A stretch of DNA of 64,000 nt from Jiangella endophytica (GCF_003427025.1 NZ_QVAI01000003.1:1-64000), one strand, 5' to 3'. Shown: positions 43,473 to 52,257, numbered from the stretch's first letter. Notes: generated from the sequence alone by a model not told the origin. Program-made: numbers and translations.

Positions 43473-44393
43473 ATGTCCGTTAGCTCTGCTTCAGACATCG
43501 ATCGCGCCCAGCTGGCCGCCTTCGCCGCCGTCGTCGAGGAGGGCAGCTTCGACGCCGCCGCGCGCCGGCTGCACGTCACCCCGTCGGCGGTCAGTCAGCG
43601 GGTGAAGGCGCTGGAGGGGCGGCTGGGGCAGGTGCTGGTCCGGCGCAGCCGTCCGGCCGGCCCCACCGAGGCGGGCCGCGTCCTGCTTCGGTTCGCCGGA
43701 CAGGTCCGGCTGCTGGAGGCCGAGGCCCTGGGCGCCCTGCGCGGTGGGGGCGCCGCCGAGCCGCGGCTGCCGGTGGCGGTCAACGCCGATTCGCTGGCCA
43801 CCTGGTTCCTGCCGGCGCTGGCCGGGCTGGCGCGCGACCACGCGGCCTGCTTCGAGATCCACCAGGAGGACCAGGACCACTCGGCGGCGCTGCTGCGCGA
43901 CGGGTCGGTCATGGCGGCGGTGACGGCCGACGCACAGGCGGTGCGGGGCTGCAGCGTGCGGATGCTGGGCGCCATGCGATACGTGGCGGTCGCGTCGCAG
44001 GAGTTCCGGCGGCGGTACTTCCCCGACGGTCTCACCGCCCGCGCGCTGGCCGCCGCGCCGGTGCTGAGCTACAACGACAAGGACCGCCTGCAGTCACGGT
44101 TCGCCGAACTGCTGGCCGGGCCGCCCGGCACGCAGCCGCCGGTCACCGTGCTGCCGTCGTCGACCGGGTTCGCCGAGGCGGCGGCGCTGGGGCTGGCGTG
44201 GTGCATGGTCCCGGTGCAGCTGGCCGGGCCGTACCTGCGCGACGGCCGGCTGGTCGATCTCGCCCCCGGCCGGCACCTCGACGTCGCCCTGTACTGGCAG
44301 CGCTGGCGGCTGGACTCACCCGCGCTGGCCGCCCTGACGGCGTCGGTGCGGTCGGCGGCCGCGGCGGCACTGGCCGCGGAGGTGGCGGCGTGA
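43473..44393 (+). CDS. lysG: LysG/ArgP-type LysR regulator of lysE
   Basis: This 306-aa LysR-family regulator has an N-terminal winged helix (LAAFAAVVEEGSFDAAARRL, VTPSAVSQRVKALEGRLGQ) and a substrate-binding domain with VNADSLATWFLPAL, as in LysG/ArgP (formerly IciA). It would activate lysE in response to lysine, arginine or histidine. ATG 43473 is used; the operator lies 10-26 nt upstream. Its stop overlaps the allC start (GTGA), tying an amino acid regulator gene to a purine gene. Confidence 0.92.
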   Translation: MSVSSASDIDRAQLAAFAAVVEEGSFDAAARRLHVTPSAVSQRVKALEGRLGQVLVRRSRPAGPTEAGRVLLRFAGQVRLLEAEALGALRGGGAAEPRLPVAVNADSLATWFLPALAGLARDHAACFEIHQEDQDHSAALLRDGSVMAAVTADAQAVRGCSVRMLGAMRYVAVASQEFRRRYFPDGLTARALAAAPVLSYNDKDRLQSRFAELLAGPPGTQPPVTVLPSSTGFAEAAALGLAWCMVPVQLAGPYLRDGRLVDLAPGRHLDVALYWQRWRLDSPALAALTASVRSAAAAALAAEVAA

Positions 44394-45622
44394 GTGCCGC
44401 GGGACTCGCCGACGCCCGCCGCGTGCTGGCCCGCTGCGACGAGCTGGCCGCCGTCACGGCCGATCCGCCGCGGCTGACGCGGCTGTCCCTGACCCCCGAG
44501 CACGCGCGGGCCAACGCGCTGGCCGGACGGTGGCTGGCCGAGGCGGGCCTGAGTACCTGGATCGACGCGGCGGGCAGCCGGTGCGGCCGGCTCGAGGGCG
44601 TGCGGCCCGGGCTGCCCGCCGTCCTGCTCGGCTCGCATCTCGACACCGTCCCCGACGCCGGCCGCTACGACGGCATCCTCGGCGTCGTCGTCGCGATCGA
44701 GGTCGTGCGCCGGTTGGCCGCGTCCGGCCGCCCGCTGCCGTTCGCCGTCGAGGTGGCCGCGTTCGGCGACGAGGAGGGCACCCGGTTCGGCGCGGCCCTG
44801 CTGGGCAGTCGCGCGCTCGCGGGCACGTGGGACGAGACCTGGTGGGAGCTGTGCGACGGCGACGGCGTCACCCTGGCAGCGGCGTTCGAGGCGTTCGGCC
44901 TCGACCCCGCCCGCATCGCGACGGCGGCCCGGGCACCCGGCGACCTCGTCGCCTACCTCGAGGCGCACATCGAGCAGGGCCCGTCGCTCGAGGCGGCCGG
45001 CCGTGCTCTCGGCGTCGTCGGCTCGATCGCCGGCGCGCTGCGGATCGCGGTCACCGCGACCGGCCGGGCCGGGCACGCCGGCGGCACGGCGTACGAGCAC
45101 CGGCGCGACGCCCTCGTGGCGGCGAGCGAGGTGGTGGTCGCGGCCGAGCGGCTGGCCCGCGAGACCGGAGGCATCGCGACCGTCGGGCGGCTCAGCGTGT
45201 GGCCCGGAGCGGTCAACGTCATCCCCGGCCGGGTGGCGTTCAGCCTCGACCTGCGCGCCGCCGCCGACGCCGTCCGCGACCGGCTGTGGTCCGCGATCGA
45301 GGCGTGCATGGCCGAGGTCGGGGAGCGGCGCGGCGTCACGTTCGCGACCACGCTGCTGCACGCGGCGCCGGCCGTGCACTGCTCGGACCGGCTGCGTGCC
45401 GCCGTCGCCGCCGGCATCCGCGGCACCGGCGACGCCGAGCCGATGGTGCTGTTCAGCGGCGCCGGCCACGACGCCATGGCGCTGGCGGCCGTCACCGAGG
45501 TCGCGATGCTGTTCATCCGCTGCCACGACGGCATCAGCCACCAGCCCGCCGAGTCCGTGCGCCTCGAGGACGTCGCCGCCGCCGTCGACGCGCTGGAGGC
45601 CGCGGTGCTCGCCCTCGCGTAA
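44390..45622 (+). CDS. allC: Allantoate amidohydrolase (M20-type metallohydrolase)
   Basis: This 410-aa M20/hydantoinase-carbamoylase family enzyme would split allantoate to ureidoglycine (then ureidoglycolate), CO2 and ammonia. Metal-binding motifs are GSHLDTVPDAGRYDGILGV, FGDEEGTRFG, AYLEAHIEQGPSLE and GAGHDAMALA. The N-carbamoyl-amino acid amidohydrolases are close relatives, and allantoate is preferred because allantoinase is 3 kb away. The start is GTG 44390, overlapping the lysG stop; an upstream extension would lie inside lysG. It converges on the 8-oxoguanine deaminase gene (7-nt gap). Confidence 0.82.
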   Translation: MSAAGLADARRVLARCDELAAVTADPPRLTRLSLTPEHARANALAGRWLAEAGLSTWIDAAGSRCGRLEGVRPGLPAVLLGSHLDTVPDAGRYDGILGVVVAIEVVRRLAASGRPLPFAVEVAAFGDEEGTRFGAALLGSRALAGTWDETWWELCDGDGVTLAAAFEAFGLDPARIATAARAPGDLVAYLEAHIEQGPSLEAAGRALGVVGSIAGALRIAVTATGRAGHAGGTAYEHRRDALVAASEVVVAAERLARETGGIATVGRLSVWPGAVNVIPGRVAFSLDLRAAADAVRDRLWSAIEACMAEVGERRGVTFATTLLHAAPAVHCSDRLRAAVAAGIRGTGDAEPMVLFSGAGHDAMALAAVTEVAMLFIRCHDGISHQPAESVRLEDVAAAVDALEAAVLALA

Positions 45623-45629
45623 CCCGAGC

Positions 45630-46985
45630 TCACGAGGTCAGCGTGCGGTGGACGCGCTCGGCGGCGCGAGCGAGCGCGGCCTCGTCCACCGTCGTGACGA
45701 CCCCGCCGTCGACCACGACCTCGCCGCCCACCGTCAGCAGCTCCAGCGGCGGGCGGCTGCCGAGCACCAGCCCGGCCACCGGGTCGGCGACGCCGGCGTG
45801 GGGGAGCCCGTCCAGCCGCCACAGCGCGAGGTCGGCGAGTTTGCCCACTTCGATCGAGCCGGTGTCGGCGGCGCGGCCGAGTACCTCGGCGCCGCCGACG
45901 GTGGCCAGCCGGAGCGCGGCACGAACGGTGAGCGCCCGCGGCCCGCCGCGGGCCCGGGCGAACAGCGCGGCGTGGTGCAGTTCCTCCCACAGGTCGCCGG
46001 ACTCGTTGCTGGCGGCGCCGTCGACGCCGAGACCCACCCGGGCGTCCGCGCCGAGCAGGGCGGGCACTGGAGCGATGCCGGCGCCGAGCCGGGCGTTCGA
46101 CGTGGGGCAGTGCGCGACTCCGGTGCCGTCGCGGCCGATGCGGGTGACCTCGTCGTCGGTGAGGTGGACGCCGTGCGCGTACCAGACGTCCGGGCCGGCC
46201 CAGCCCAGCGACTCGGCGTACTCCAAGGGGCGGCAGCCGTACCGCTCGGCGCAGAACGCGTCCTCGTCCGCCGTCTCCGCCAGGTGCGTGTGCAGGAGGA
46301 CGCCGTCCGCGCGGGCCAGACCGGCCGACTCGCGCATGAGGTCGCCGGTGACGGAGAACGGCGAGCACGGTGCCAGGCCGACGCGGGTCATCGCGTCCGG
46401 CGCGGGGTCGTGCCAGCGGTCGATCGCGTCGTGGCTGGCGGCCAGGATCCGGTCGAGGTCCTCCACGACGGTGTCGGGCGGCAGCCCGCCGCTGCTCCGC
46501 CCGAGGTCCATCGACCCCCGGTTGGCGTGGAACCGCAGCCCCACGCGGCGGGCGGCGTCGATCGTCGCGCCGAGGACGTCGCCGCCGTCGCGCGGGAAGA
46601 CGTAGTGGTGGTCGGCGGTCATGGTGCACCCGGTGGCGGCGAGCCGGACCAGCGCCGCCGTCGCCGCCACCGACACGAGGTCCTCGTCGAGCCGTGCCCA
46701 CACCGGGTACAGCGTGGTCAGCCAGCCGAACAGCGGGTCGTCGACCGCCCAGCCCCGGGTCGCCCACTGGTACAGGTGGTGGTGGGTGTTCACCAGGCCC
46801 GGAGTCAGCAGGCAGCCGCCCGCGTCGACGTAGCGGCCGGCCGCCTCCCGGGCGGCGGCCGGCGCGCTGCCCGGGCCCACGGCGGCGATGCGGCCGCCCT
46901 CGACGACCACGTGGCCCACCTCGTGCTCCGTGCCGGCCGCGTCGACGGTGACGACGTGGGCGCGGTCGACGACGGTCACGGTCAC
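45630..46985 (-). CDS. 8-oxoguanine deaminase-like amidohydrolase
   Basis: This 451-aa amidohydrolase-superfamily deaminase has the N-terminal metal motif TPGLVNTHHHLYQWATRG, then DHHYVF, LLHTHLAE, YAHGVHL, and GLGVDGAASNESG with the metal-binding Asp. The block GLRFHANRGSMDLGRSSGGL is typical of the ATZ/TRZ-like 8-oxoguanine deaminases found in actinobacterial purine clusters. It would turn 8-oxoguanine into urate, feeding the next enzyme. The start is GTG 46985, overlapping the urate oxidase stop by 4 nt. A guanine or triazine deaminase is the alternative. Confidence 0.8.
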   Translation of the reverse strand: MTVTVVDRAHVVTVDAAGTEHEVGHVVVEGGRIAAVGPGSAPAAAREAAGRYVDAGGCLLTPGLVNTHHHLYQWATRGWAVDDPLFGWLTTLYPVWARLDEDLVSVAATAALVRLAATGCTMTADHHYVFPRDGGDVLGATIDAARRVGLRFHANRGSMDLGRSSGGLPPDTVVEDLDRILAASHDAIDRWHDPAPDAMTRVGLAPCSPFSVTGDLMRESAGLARADGVLLHTHLAETADEDAFCAERYGCRPLEYAESLGWAGPDVWYAHGVHLTDDEVTRIGRDGTGVAHCPTSNARLGAGIAPVPALLGADARVGLGVDGAASNESGDLWEELHHAALFARARGGPRALTVRAALRLATVGGAEVLGRAADTGSIEVGKLADLALWRLDGLPHAGVADPVAGLVLGSRPPLELLTVGGEVVVDGGVVTTVDEAALARAAERVHRTLTS

Positions 46986-47863
46986 GGCAGGTCCGGGAAG
47001 TCGTGCCAGGCCGGGCCGGCGGGCGGGGCGTCGTCGCGGGCGGCCGTCGCCTGGATCAGGCCGTACGGGCGGTCGTCGGCGTGGAACACCTCGCCGCGGT
47101 TCTCCAGGCCGAACGGCGCCAGGTCGTACAGGAAGTGGTGCCTGTTCGGCGCCGACAGCCGCACCTCGGCGAGCGCCGGGTACGCCTCCAGCGCGGCCCG
47201 GCCCATGGCGAACAGCGTCTGCTGCAGCGCCAGCGACTCCAGCTCCGCGTACGTGCGCGTCATGACCGCCCTGACCCCGTCGTAGACGGCGCCGAAGTCG
47301 GCGGGGGACTGCGCCGGCCGCCACCACGCCGCCAGCGACGTCGCCATCACCCGGTCCGTGGTCGGCTCGAGCACCGTGTACTCGTCCTCGAGGAAGCCCT
47401 CGAACCGCGACCCCGTCGACTTCAGCAGCACCAGGTCGCGGAACCCGGACAGCACCCACGCGCCGGACCCGTCCGCCGTCACCGTGGTCGTCCTGGTCTC
47501 CTGGCCGGCCCGCACCCAGGTGTGGTCGTGATCGCCGACGCGGACCCAGGCGTGCTCGTCGACGGTGACGCGGGCCAGCTCGACCGGGCCGATCGTGTCG
47601 ACGAAGTGCCGGGCCAGCGCGAGCGCGTACGTCTCGATCTGGTCGATGCCGTGCGATTTGGCGAAGGCATAGCAGGTCTGCTTCTGCGAGTCCGTGGGCA
47701 GCACGCGCGACTGGTCGCCGACCGTGTACGCCTCGGCGAAGTCGCCGCGCAGCGTCGTCGACACCGTCACGTCCTTGATCTCGTGCCGCGGCGTGTCGCG
47801 GTAGATCCGCACGATGCGGTTCTCCGCCTTGCCGTACTGGCTGGGGCCGAGGACGATCGCCAT
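46982..47863 (-). CDS. Urate oxidase (uricase)
   Basis: This 293-aa cofactor-free uricase oxidises urate to 5-hydroxyisourate. It begins LGPSQYGKAENRIVRIYRD (with the catalytic-Lys region YGKAE), then VLPTDSQKQTCYAFAKSHG with the T-Q pair of the active site. LKSTGSRFEGFLEDEYTVL and the C-terminal SAPNRHHFLYDLAPFGLEN complete the T-fold signatures. It lies 1 nt downstream of the HIU hydrolase gene and overlaps the deaminase gene. Confidence 0.97.
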   Translation of the reverse strand: MAIVLGPSQYGKAENRIVRIYRDTPRHEIKDVTVSTTLRGDFAEAYTVGDQSRVLPTDSQKQTCYAFAKSHGIDQIETYALALARHFVDTIGPVELARVTVDEHAWVRVGDHDHTWVRAGQETRTTTVTADGSGAWVLSGFRDLVLLKSTGSRFEGFLEDEYTVLEPTTDRVMATSLAAWWRPAQSPADFGAVYDGVRAVMTRTYAELESLALQQTLFAMGRAALEAYPALAEVRLSAPNRHHFLYDLAPFGLENRGEVFHADDRPYGLIQATAARDDAPPAGPAWHDFPDLP

Positions 47864-47864
47864 G

Positions 47865-48191
47865 TCAGCTCCCGCGGTAGGTCGAGTACGCGTACGGGGC
47901 GAGCAGCAGCGGGACGTGGTGGTGCTCGCCGTCGGCGACGGTGAACGCGACGACCACCTCGGGGTAGAAGCCGGTGCACCCCGTGCGCGCGAACCACACC
48001 CCGGTGGCGAAGGTGATGCGGTGGTCGCCCGCGTGGACGACGGCGTCGGCCAGCGCGGGCACCCGGCCGTCGGCGTCGGTGACGCCGTTGGCCAGGACGG
48101 TGCCGTCCCAGCGGGTGAGCACCACCGGGACTCCGATGGCGGGCCGCCCGGCGGCGGCGTCCAGGACGTGCGTGCTCACCGTCGCGCTCAT
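47865..48191 (-). CDS. uraH: 5-hydroxyisourate hydrolase (transthyretin-like)
   Basis: This 108-aa transthyretin-related enzyme hydrolyses 5-hydroxyisourate to OHCU. The N-terminal STHVLDAAAGRPAIGVPV (catalytic His), the loop FYPEVVVAF, the HHVPLLLAPYAYSTYRGS ending with catalytic His and the invariant YRGS are all present. ATG 48191 overlaps the stop of the upstream OHCU decarboxylase gene by 4 nt. Confidence 0.96.
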   Translation of the reverse strand: MSATVSTHVLDAAAGRPAIGVPVVLTRWDGTVLANGVTDADGRVPALADAVVHAGDHRITFATGVWFARTGCTGFYPEVVVAFTVADGEHHHVPLLLAPYAYSTYRGS

Positions 48192-48727
48192 GTCGTCCGA
48201 TCGTCTCCCTCGGTGGTCAGCCGGTCCAGCAGCGCCGCCAGCCGGAGCCGGGTGATCTCGGCCAGCTGGCCCCGCACGACCTCGCGCTCGGTGTCCGGGT
48301 CGTTGCCGAGCCGGGACTCGAGCAGGGCCAGCAGCTCCGCGGCCGACCGGCCCGCCGCGCGCACCAGGTAGACGTGGCCGAAGCGCTCCTCGTAGGCGTG
48401 GTTGCCGGTCGAGAGCCGCCGCTGGACGTCGTCGCCGGCGCCGCTCAGGCCGCTCTGCTCGGCCGCCGACCACGACCCGTGGGCCGTGCGTTCGCCGATG
48501 CGCGGATGCCCGGCGAGAGCCTCGTCCAGCGCGGCCGGGCCGAGGGTCGCGACGGTGGCGTCGGACGCGGCGAGCAGCGCGCCGGTGGTGTCGTACGGCC
48601 GGCCGGCGACGACGGCGCCGGCCCACGCCCGGGCCGCGCAGCACTGCCGCAGCACGTCGAGCGCCGCGGGCCGGGCCAGCTCGTTCAGGACCGCCAGGCC
48701 GGAGGTCATCTCCGCATCATGGCGCAT
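48188..48727 (-). CDS. uraD: 2-oxo-4-hydroxy-4-carboxy-5-ureidoimidazoline (OHCU) decarboxylase
   Basis: UraD (about 179 aa) converts OHCU to S-allantoin. Its all-helical fold shows AGHPRIGERT (catalytic His in HPRIG), SAAEQSGL, NHAYEERFGHVYLVRAAGRS and a C-terminal arginine-rich helix. I use ATG 48727 because it overlaps the allantoinase stop (TGATG); ATG 48709 is an alternative nearer to the homologous region, but GGAG touches it with no spacing. Together with uraH and uricase it completes urate to allantoin. Confidence 0.93.
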   Translation of the reverse strand: MRHDAEMTSGLAVLNELARPAALDVLRQCCAARAWAGAVVAGRPYDTTGALLAASDATVATLGPAALDEALAGHPRIGERTAHGSWSAAEQSGLSGAGDDVQRRLSTGNHAYEERFGHVYLVRAAGRSAAELLALLESRLGNDPDTEREVVRGQLAEITRLRLAALLDRLTTEGDDRTT

Positions 48728-50058
48728 CAGCGCTGGTCCGTCGCCCCCAGCAGCCGGCCGGTGCTGACCTCGGAGCCCGGCTCGGCGCCGCGCAGCCACA
48801 CCCGGCGCACGACGCCGCGCAGCCGGCGCCCCTCATACGGCGTCAGCGGATGGCGGTGCCGGACGAGATCCGGGCGCACGACGAAGGTCTCGTCCGGGGC
48901 GAGGACGACGAGGTCGGCGTCGGCGCCCGGGGCGATCCGGCCCTTGGCCCGCAGCCCGGCGAGGTCCGCGGGAGCGCTCGCCATCCACCGGACCACGCGG
49001 GCCGTCGGCACGCCCCGCTCCGCCGCGGCCGTCAGCGTGGCGGCGAAGGCGAACTGCAGCGACGCGATGCCGCCCCACGCGCGGCCGAGGTCGCCGGTGA
49101 CCAGCTCCTTCAGCTCCGGCGGCGCCGGGGAGTGGTCGCTGACCACGGCGTCGAGGGTGCCGTCGAGCAGGGCGGCCCACAACGCGTCCTGGTCGGCGCG
49201 CCCGCGGATCGGCGGACAGCATTTGAAGAGCGGCGCGCCGTCGGGGATCTTCTCGGCGGCGAAGAAGAGGTAGTGCGGGCAGGTCTCGGCGGTGACGGCG
49301 ACACCGGCGGCCTTGGCGGCGCGGACCACGCCGGCCCCGGCGGCCGACGACACGTGCACGACATGGACGCGGCAGCCGGTGCGCCCGGCGGCCGCGACGA
49401 CGTTCTCGATCGCCGTGGCCTCGGCAGCGGCCGGGCGCGACGCGACGAACGCGGCATAGCCGGGGCCGCGCGGCGCGGGGGCGGACGCCAGCAGGTCCGG
49501 GTCCTCGGCGTGTACCAGCAGCAGCCCGCTCCGGCTGGCGACGATCGCCGCCGCCCGCTCCAGGTCCGCGAGCGACAGCGGCGGGAACTCCGGCACGCCG
49601 GAGTCGCTGAGGAAGCACTTCACCCCGGGCACGCCGGCGTCGAGCAGGTCCGGCAGCGCGCCGAGGCTGTCCGGCGTCACCCCGCCCCAGAACCCGACGT
49701 CGACCCGGCACCGCCCGGCCGCGGCCCGCCGCTTCGCCGCGAGCGCGTCCGCCGTCAGCGTCGGCGGCAGCGAGTTGAGCGGCATGTCGACGAGCGTGGT
49801 CACGCCGGCCGCCAGGGCCGCGGCCGTCGCCGTCTCGAACCCCTCCCACTCCGTGCGGCCGGGCTCGTCGACGTGCACGTGCGTGTCGACCAGCCCGGGG
49901 AGGAGGACCTCGTCGGGGGCCAGCTCGACGTCGGGAGCGAGCCGCGCGTCGAGGGGCGCCACCGCGGCCACGACGCCGTCGCGCACCACGACGGTGGCCG
50001 GCCGCAGCTCGTCGCCGACCAGGGCCCGGCGGGCGCGGACGACGAGCGTGGCGGTCAT
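48727..50058 (-). CDS. allB: Allantoinase
   Basis: AllB (443 aa) hydrolyses allantoin to allantoate. This cyclic amidohydrolase shows LLPGLVDTHVHVDEPGRTEWEG (shown in part; metal ligands in HVH), the metal-bridging lysine region GVPGVKCFLSDSG, HAEDPDLL, VHVVHVSSA, the ETCPHYL motif and VSDHSPAPPELK. The start ATG 50058 overlaps the stop of the TetR gene (ATGA). It is the first pathway gene after the exporter and TetR genes. Confidence 0.95.
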   Translation of the reverse strand: MTATLVVRARRALVGDELRPATVVVRDGVVAAVAPLDARLAPDVELAPDEVLLPGLVDTHVHVDEPGRTEWEGFETATAAALAAGVTTLVDMPLNSLPPTLTADALAAKRRAAAGRCRVDVGFWGGVTPDSLGALPDLLDAGVPGVKCFLSDSGVPEFPPLSLADLERAAAIVASRSGLLLVHAEDPDLLASAPAPRGPGYAAFVASRPAAAEATAIENVVAAAGRTGCRVHVVHVSSAAGAGVVRAAKAAGVAVTAETCPHYLFFAAEKIPDGAPLFKCCPPIRGRADQDALWAALLDGTLDAVVSDHSPAPPELKELVTGDLGRAWGGIASLQFAFAATLTAAAERGVPTARVVRWMASAPADLAGLRAKGRIAPGADADLVVLAPDETFVVRPDLVRHRHPLTPYEGRRLRGVVRRVWLRGAEPGSEVSTGRLLGATDQR

Positions 50059-50642
50059 CGTGCGCCGAAACCGTGGACCGTCGCGTGGGCCATCGCGGCC
50101 GCCTCGTCCACCCCGGGGAGCGGCATATCGGTGAGGATGCGCATGACGATCACACCGGCCGGCCAGTCGAACATCAGCTGGCGGTCGACGTCGGGCGGCA
50201 GCTCGCCACGGCCGATCGCTCGGTCGAAGATCTCGCTGACCTCGGCCAGCCGGCCGGCCAGTGAGATGCGGTACAGCTCGCCCATCCGGGGGTCGCGGCC
50301 GGCCTCCGTCGCGGCCAGCCGGAAGAACGCCCGGCCCTCGTCGCTGCCGGCCAGCCGGAGCAGGTCGGTGTAGACCTCGGTCAGGTCGCCGAGCAGCGTG
50401 CCGGTGTCGGGGACCCGCACCTCCAGGGCGAACAGCGCCTCGGCGGCGGCCAGCACCAGCTCGTCCTTGCCGGACCAGCGCCGGTACAGCGTCGCCTTGC
50501 CGACGCCGGCCCGCTCCGCGACCGCGTCGACCGTCATGCCGTCGATGCCGCGCTCCAGCAGCAGGCCGGCCGCGGCCTCCCGGATGCGGCGGTCCGCCTC
50601 CGGGTCGCGCGGCCGGCCACGACGAGGCTCAGTGCGGCTCAT
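50055..50642 (-). CDS. TetR-family regulator
   Basis: This 195-aa repressor has the TetR helix-turn-helix (DRRIREAAAGLLLERGIDG, TVDAVAERAGVGKATLYRRW) and a C-terminal ligand domain of the TetR_C_11 kind. It overlaps the MFS exporter gene by 14 nt and allB by 4 nt, so one transcript may cover exporter, repressor and purine genes. It probably represses the promoter upstream of the exporter. The inducer might be an exported drug or a purine metabolite; the sequence does not tell. Confidence 0.9.
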   Translation of the reverse strand: MSRTEPRRGRPRDPEADRRIREAAAGLLLERGIDGMTVDAVAERAGVGKATLYRRWSGKDELVLAAAEALFALEVRVPDTGTLLGDLTEVYTDLLRLAGSDEGRAFFRLAATEAGRDPRMGELYRISLAGRLAEVSEIFDRAIGRGELPPDVDRQLMFDWPAGVIVMRILTDMPLPGVDEAAAMAHATVHGFGAR

Positions 50643-52191
50643 CCGAGGCGCGTTCGTCGCGGGCGTGGCTGGGCAGCCAGAGCAGCGCGACCAGCGCGCC
50701 GATCAGGACGACGACGCCGGCGACGGCGGTCGTCGTGGTCATGGCGTCGACGAAGGCGGCGTCGGCGGCGTGGACGAGGGCGGCGGCGGACTCGGCGGGC
50801 AGCTCTCCGGCGATGGCGTAGGCGCCCTGGATGCTGTCCTCGGCCGCATGCGCGGCGTCGGCGGGCAGCTGGGCGGCGGCATCGTCCACCTGCGCAGCGT
50901 AGACCGAGTTCAGCACGGAGATCAGCACCGCGACGCCGAGCGCGCCGCCGACCTGGCGCACGGTGTCGTTGACGGCCGAGCCGACGCCGGCCTTGGCCCG
51001 CGGCACGGCGCCCATGACCGACTCCGTCGCCGGTCCCATCGCGAAGGCCATGCCGAAGCCCATGACGATCGTCGCGGTGAGGCCGCGCGGCGCGTAGCCG
51101 CTGTCGACCGTCGTCCCGCTGAAGACCCAGAACGACACCGCGAGCAGCGCCAGCCCGACCACCGTCGGCCACTTCTCACCGACCCGCTGCGCGACGGCCA
51201 TGGCCGCCGGGGCGCCGAGGACCAGCCCGATGGCCAGCGGCAGGATCCGCAGGCCCGCCTCGAGCGGCGTGTAGCCGAGCACCGTCTGCAGGTAGACGGA
51301 GAGGAAGAACGCAGCGCCCATCATCGCGAAGAAGACCAGCGTGATGGAGATCGCGGGCACGCTGAAGCGGCGGTTCAGGAAGAACCCGACCGGGAGCATC
51401 GGGTGCGGGTGCCGGCGCTCCCAGAGCACGAAACCGGCCAGGATCGCCAGCGACGCCGCGACGGCGCCCAGCGTGACGCCGCTCGTCCAGCCCCGCTCCG
51501 GCGCCTCGATCAGCGCCCACACCAGCGCGACCAGCCCGGCGCACGACAGTGCGGCACCGACCAGGTCCAGCCGCGGCGACCTGCGGTCGCGCGACTCCGG
51601 CACCAGCCAGAGCCCGAGCAGCAGCGCGACGGCGACGACCGGGACGTTGATCATCAGCGCGGAACCCCACCAGAAGTGCTCCAGCAGCCAGCCGCCGACG
51701 GCCGGGCCGCCGGCGATGCCGATGCCGGCCATCGCCGCCCAGACGCCGATGGCCCGCTTGCGCTCCATCGGGTCGCGGAACACGTCGATGAGGATCGACA
51801 GCGTGCTCGGCATGATCAGTGCGCCGCCGAGGCCCATCACCGTCCGGGCCGCGATGACGGTGCCCGCGTCGCCCGCAGTCGCGCCCCAGACGCTGGCCGC
51901 GCCGAAGACGACCAGGCCGGCGGCCAGCGCGACCTTGCGGCCGTACTTGTCGCCCCACGCGCCGGCGGTCAGCAGCAACCCGGCGAACGCGAGCGTGTAG
52001 GCGTCGATGATCCACTGCAGCTCGCTGGCGCTCGCGCCGAGGTCGCGCTGCATGGTCGGGATGGCGGTGTTGAGGACGGTGGTGTCCATGCCGATGAGGA
52101 CGAGGCTCAGCGACAGCACGGCGAGCGTCGCCCAGCGGCGCCGGTGCTTGGTCGAGGTGGCGGACTCGGTGTCGGGCGATGCGAGGGTCAT
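50629..52191 (-). CDS. EmrB/QacA-family (DHA2) MFS exporter
   Basis: This 520-aa, 14-helix drug:H+ antiporter has motif A GAWGDKYGRKVALAAGL, LGGALIMPSTLSILIDVF, the motif C region GIGIAGGPAVGGWLLEHFWW and many hydrophobic helices. It starts after a segment of about 20 polar residues. The region upstream is dense in palindromes. It is the first gene of an apparent eight-gene unit ending with the 8-oxoguanine deaminase gene. Export of toxic compounds or of a purine/ureide are both possible. Confidence 0.92.
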   Translation of the reverse strand: MTLASPDTESATSTKHRRRWATLAVLSLSLVLIGMDTTVLNTAIPTMQRDLGASASELQWIIDAYTLAFAGLLLTAGAWGDKYGRKVALAAGLVVFGAASVWGATAGDAGTVIAARTVMGLGGALIMPSTLSILIDVFRDPMERKRAIGVWAAMAGIGIAGGPAVGGWLLEHFWWGSALMINVPVVAVALLLGLWLVPESRDRRSPRLDLVGAALSCAGLVALVWALIEAPERGWTSGVTLGAVAASLAILAGFVLWERRHPHPMLPVGFFLNRRFSVPAISITLVFFAMMGAAFFLSVYLQTVLGYTPLEAGLRILPLAIGLVLGAPAAMAVAQRVGEKWPTVVGLALLAVSFWVFSGTTVDSGYAPRGLTATIVMGFGMAFAMGPATESVMGAVPRAKAGVGSAVNDTVRQVGGALGVAVLISVLNSVYAAQVDDAAAQLPADAAHAAEDSIQGAYAIAGELPAESAAALVHAADAAFVDAMTTTTAVAGVVVLIGALVALLWLPSHARDERASDEPH

Positions 52192-52211
52192 GACGACTCC
52201 GGTGGGCTTTC

Positions 52212-52257
52212 CGAGACTGATGAGTTCCGGAACTAGATACTAGACCCGGCAGTCTCG
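52212..52257 (-). promoter_or_regulatory. Palindrome-rich promoter/operator of the MFS-TetR-allB unit
   Basis: CGAGACTG (52212-52219) and CAGTCTCG (52250-52257) form an 8-bp inverted repeat. Inside it are the perfect palindrome AGTTCCGGAACT (52223-52234) and CTAG-ATA-CTAG (52233-52243). On the minus strand TAGTAT (52242-52237) fits a -10, with TTCAAT 17 nt further upstream. TetR binding is predicted. Confidence 0.55.
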
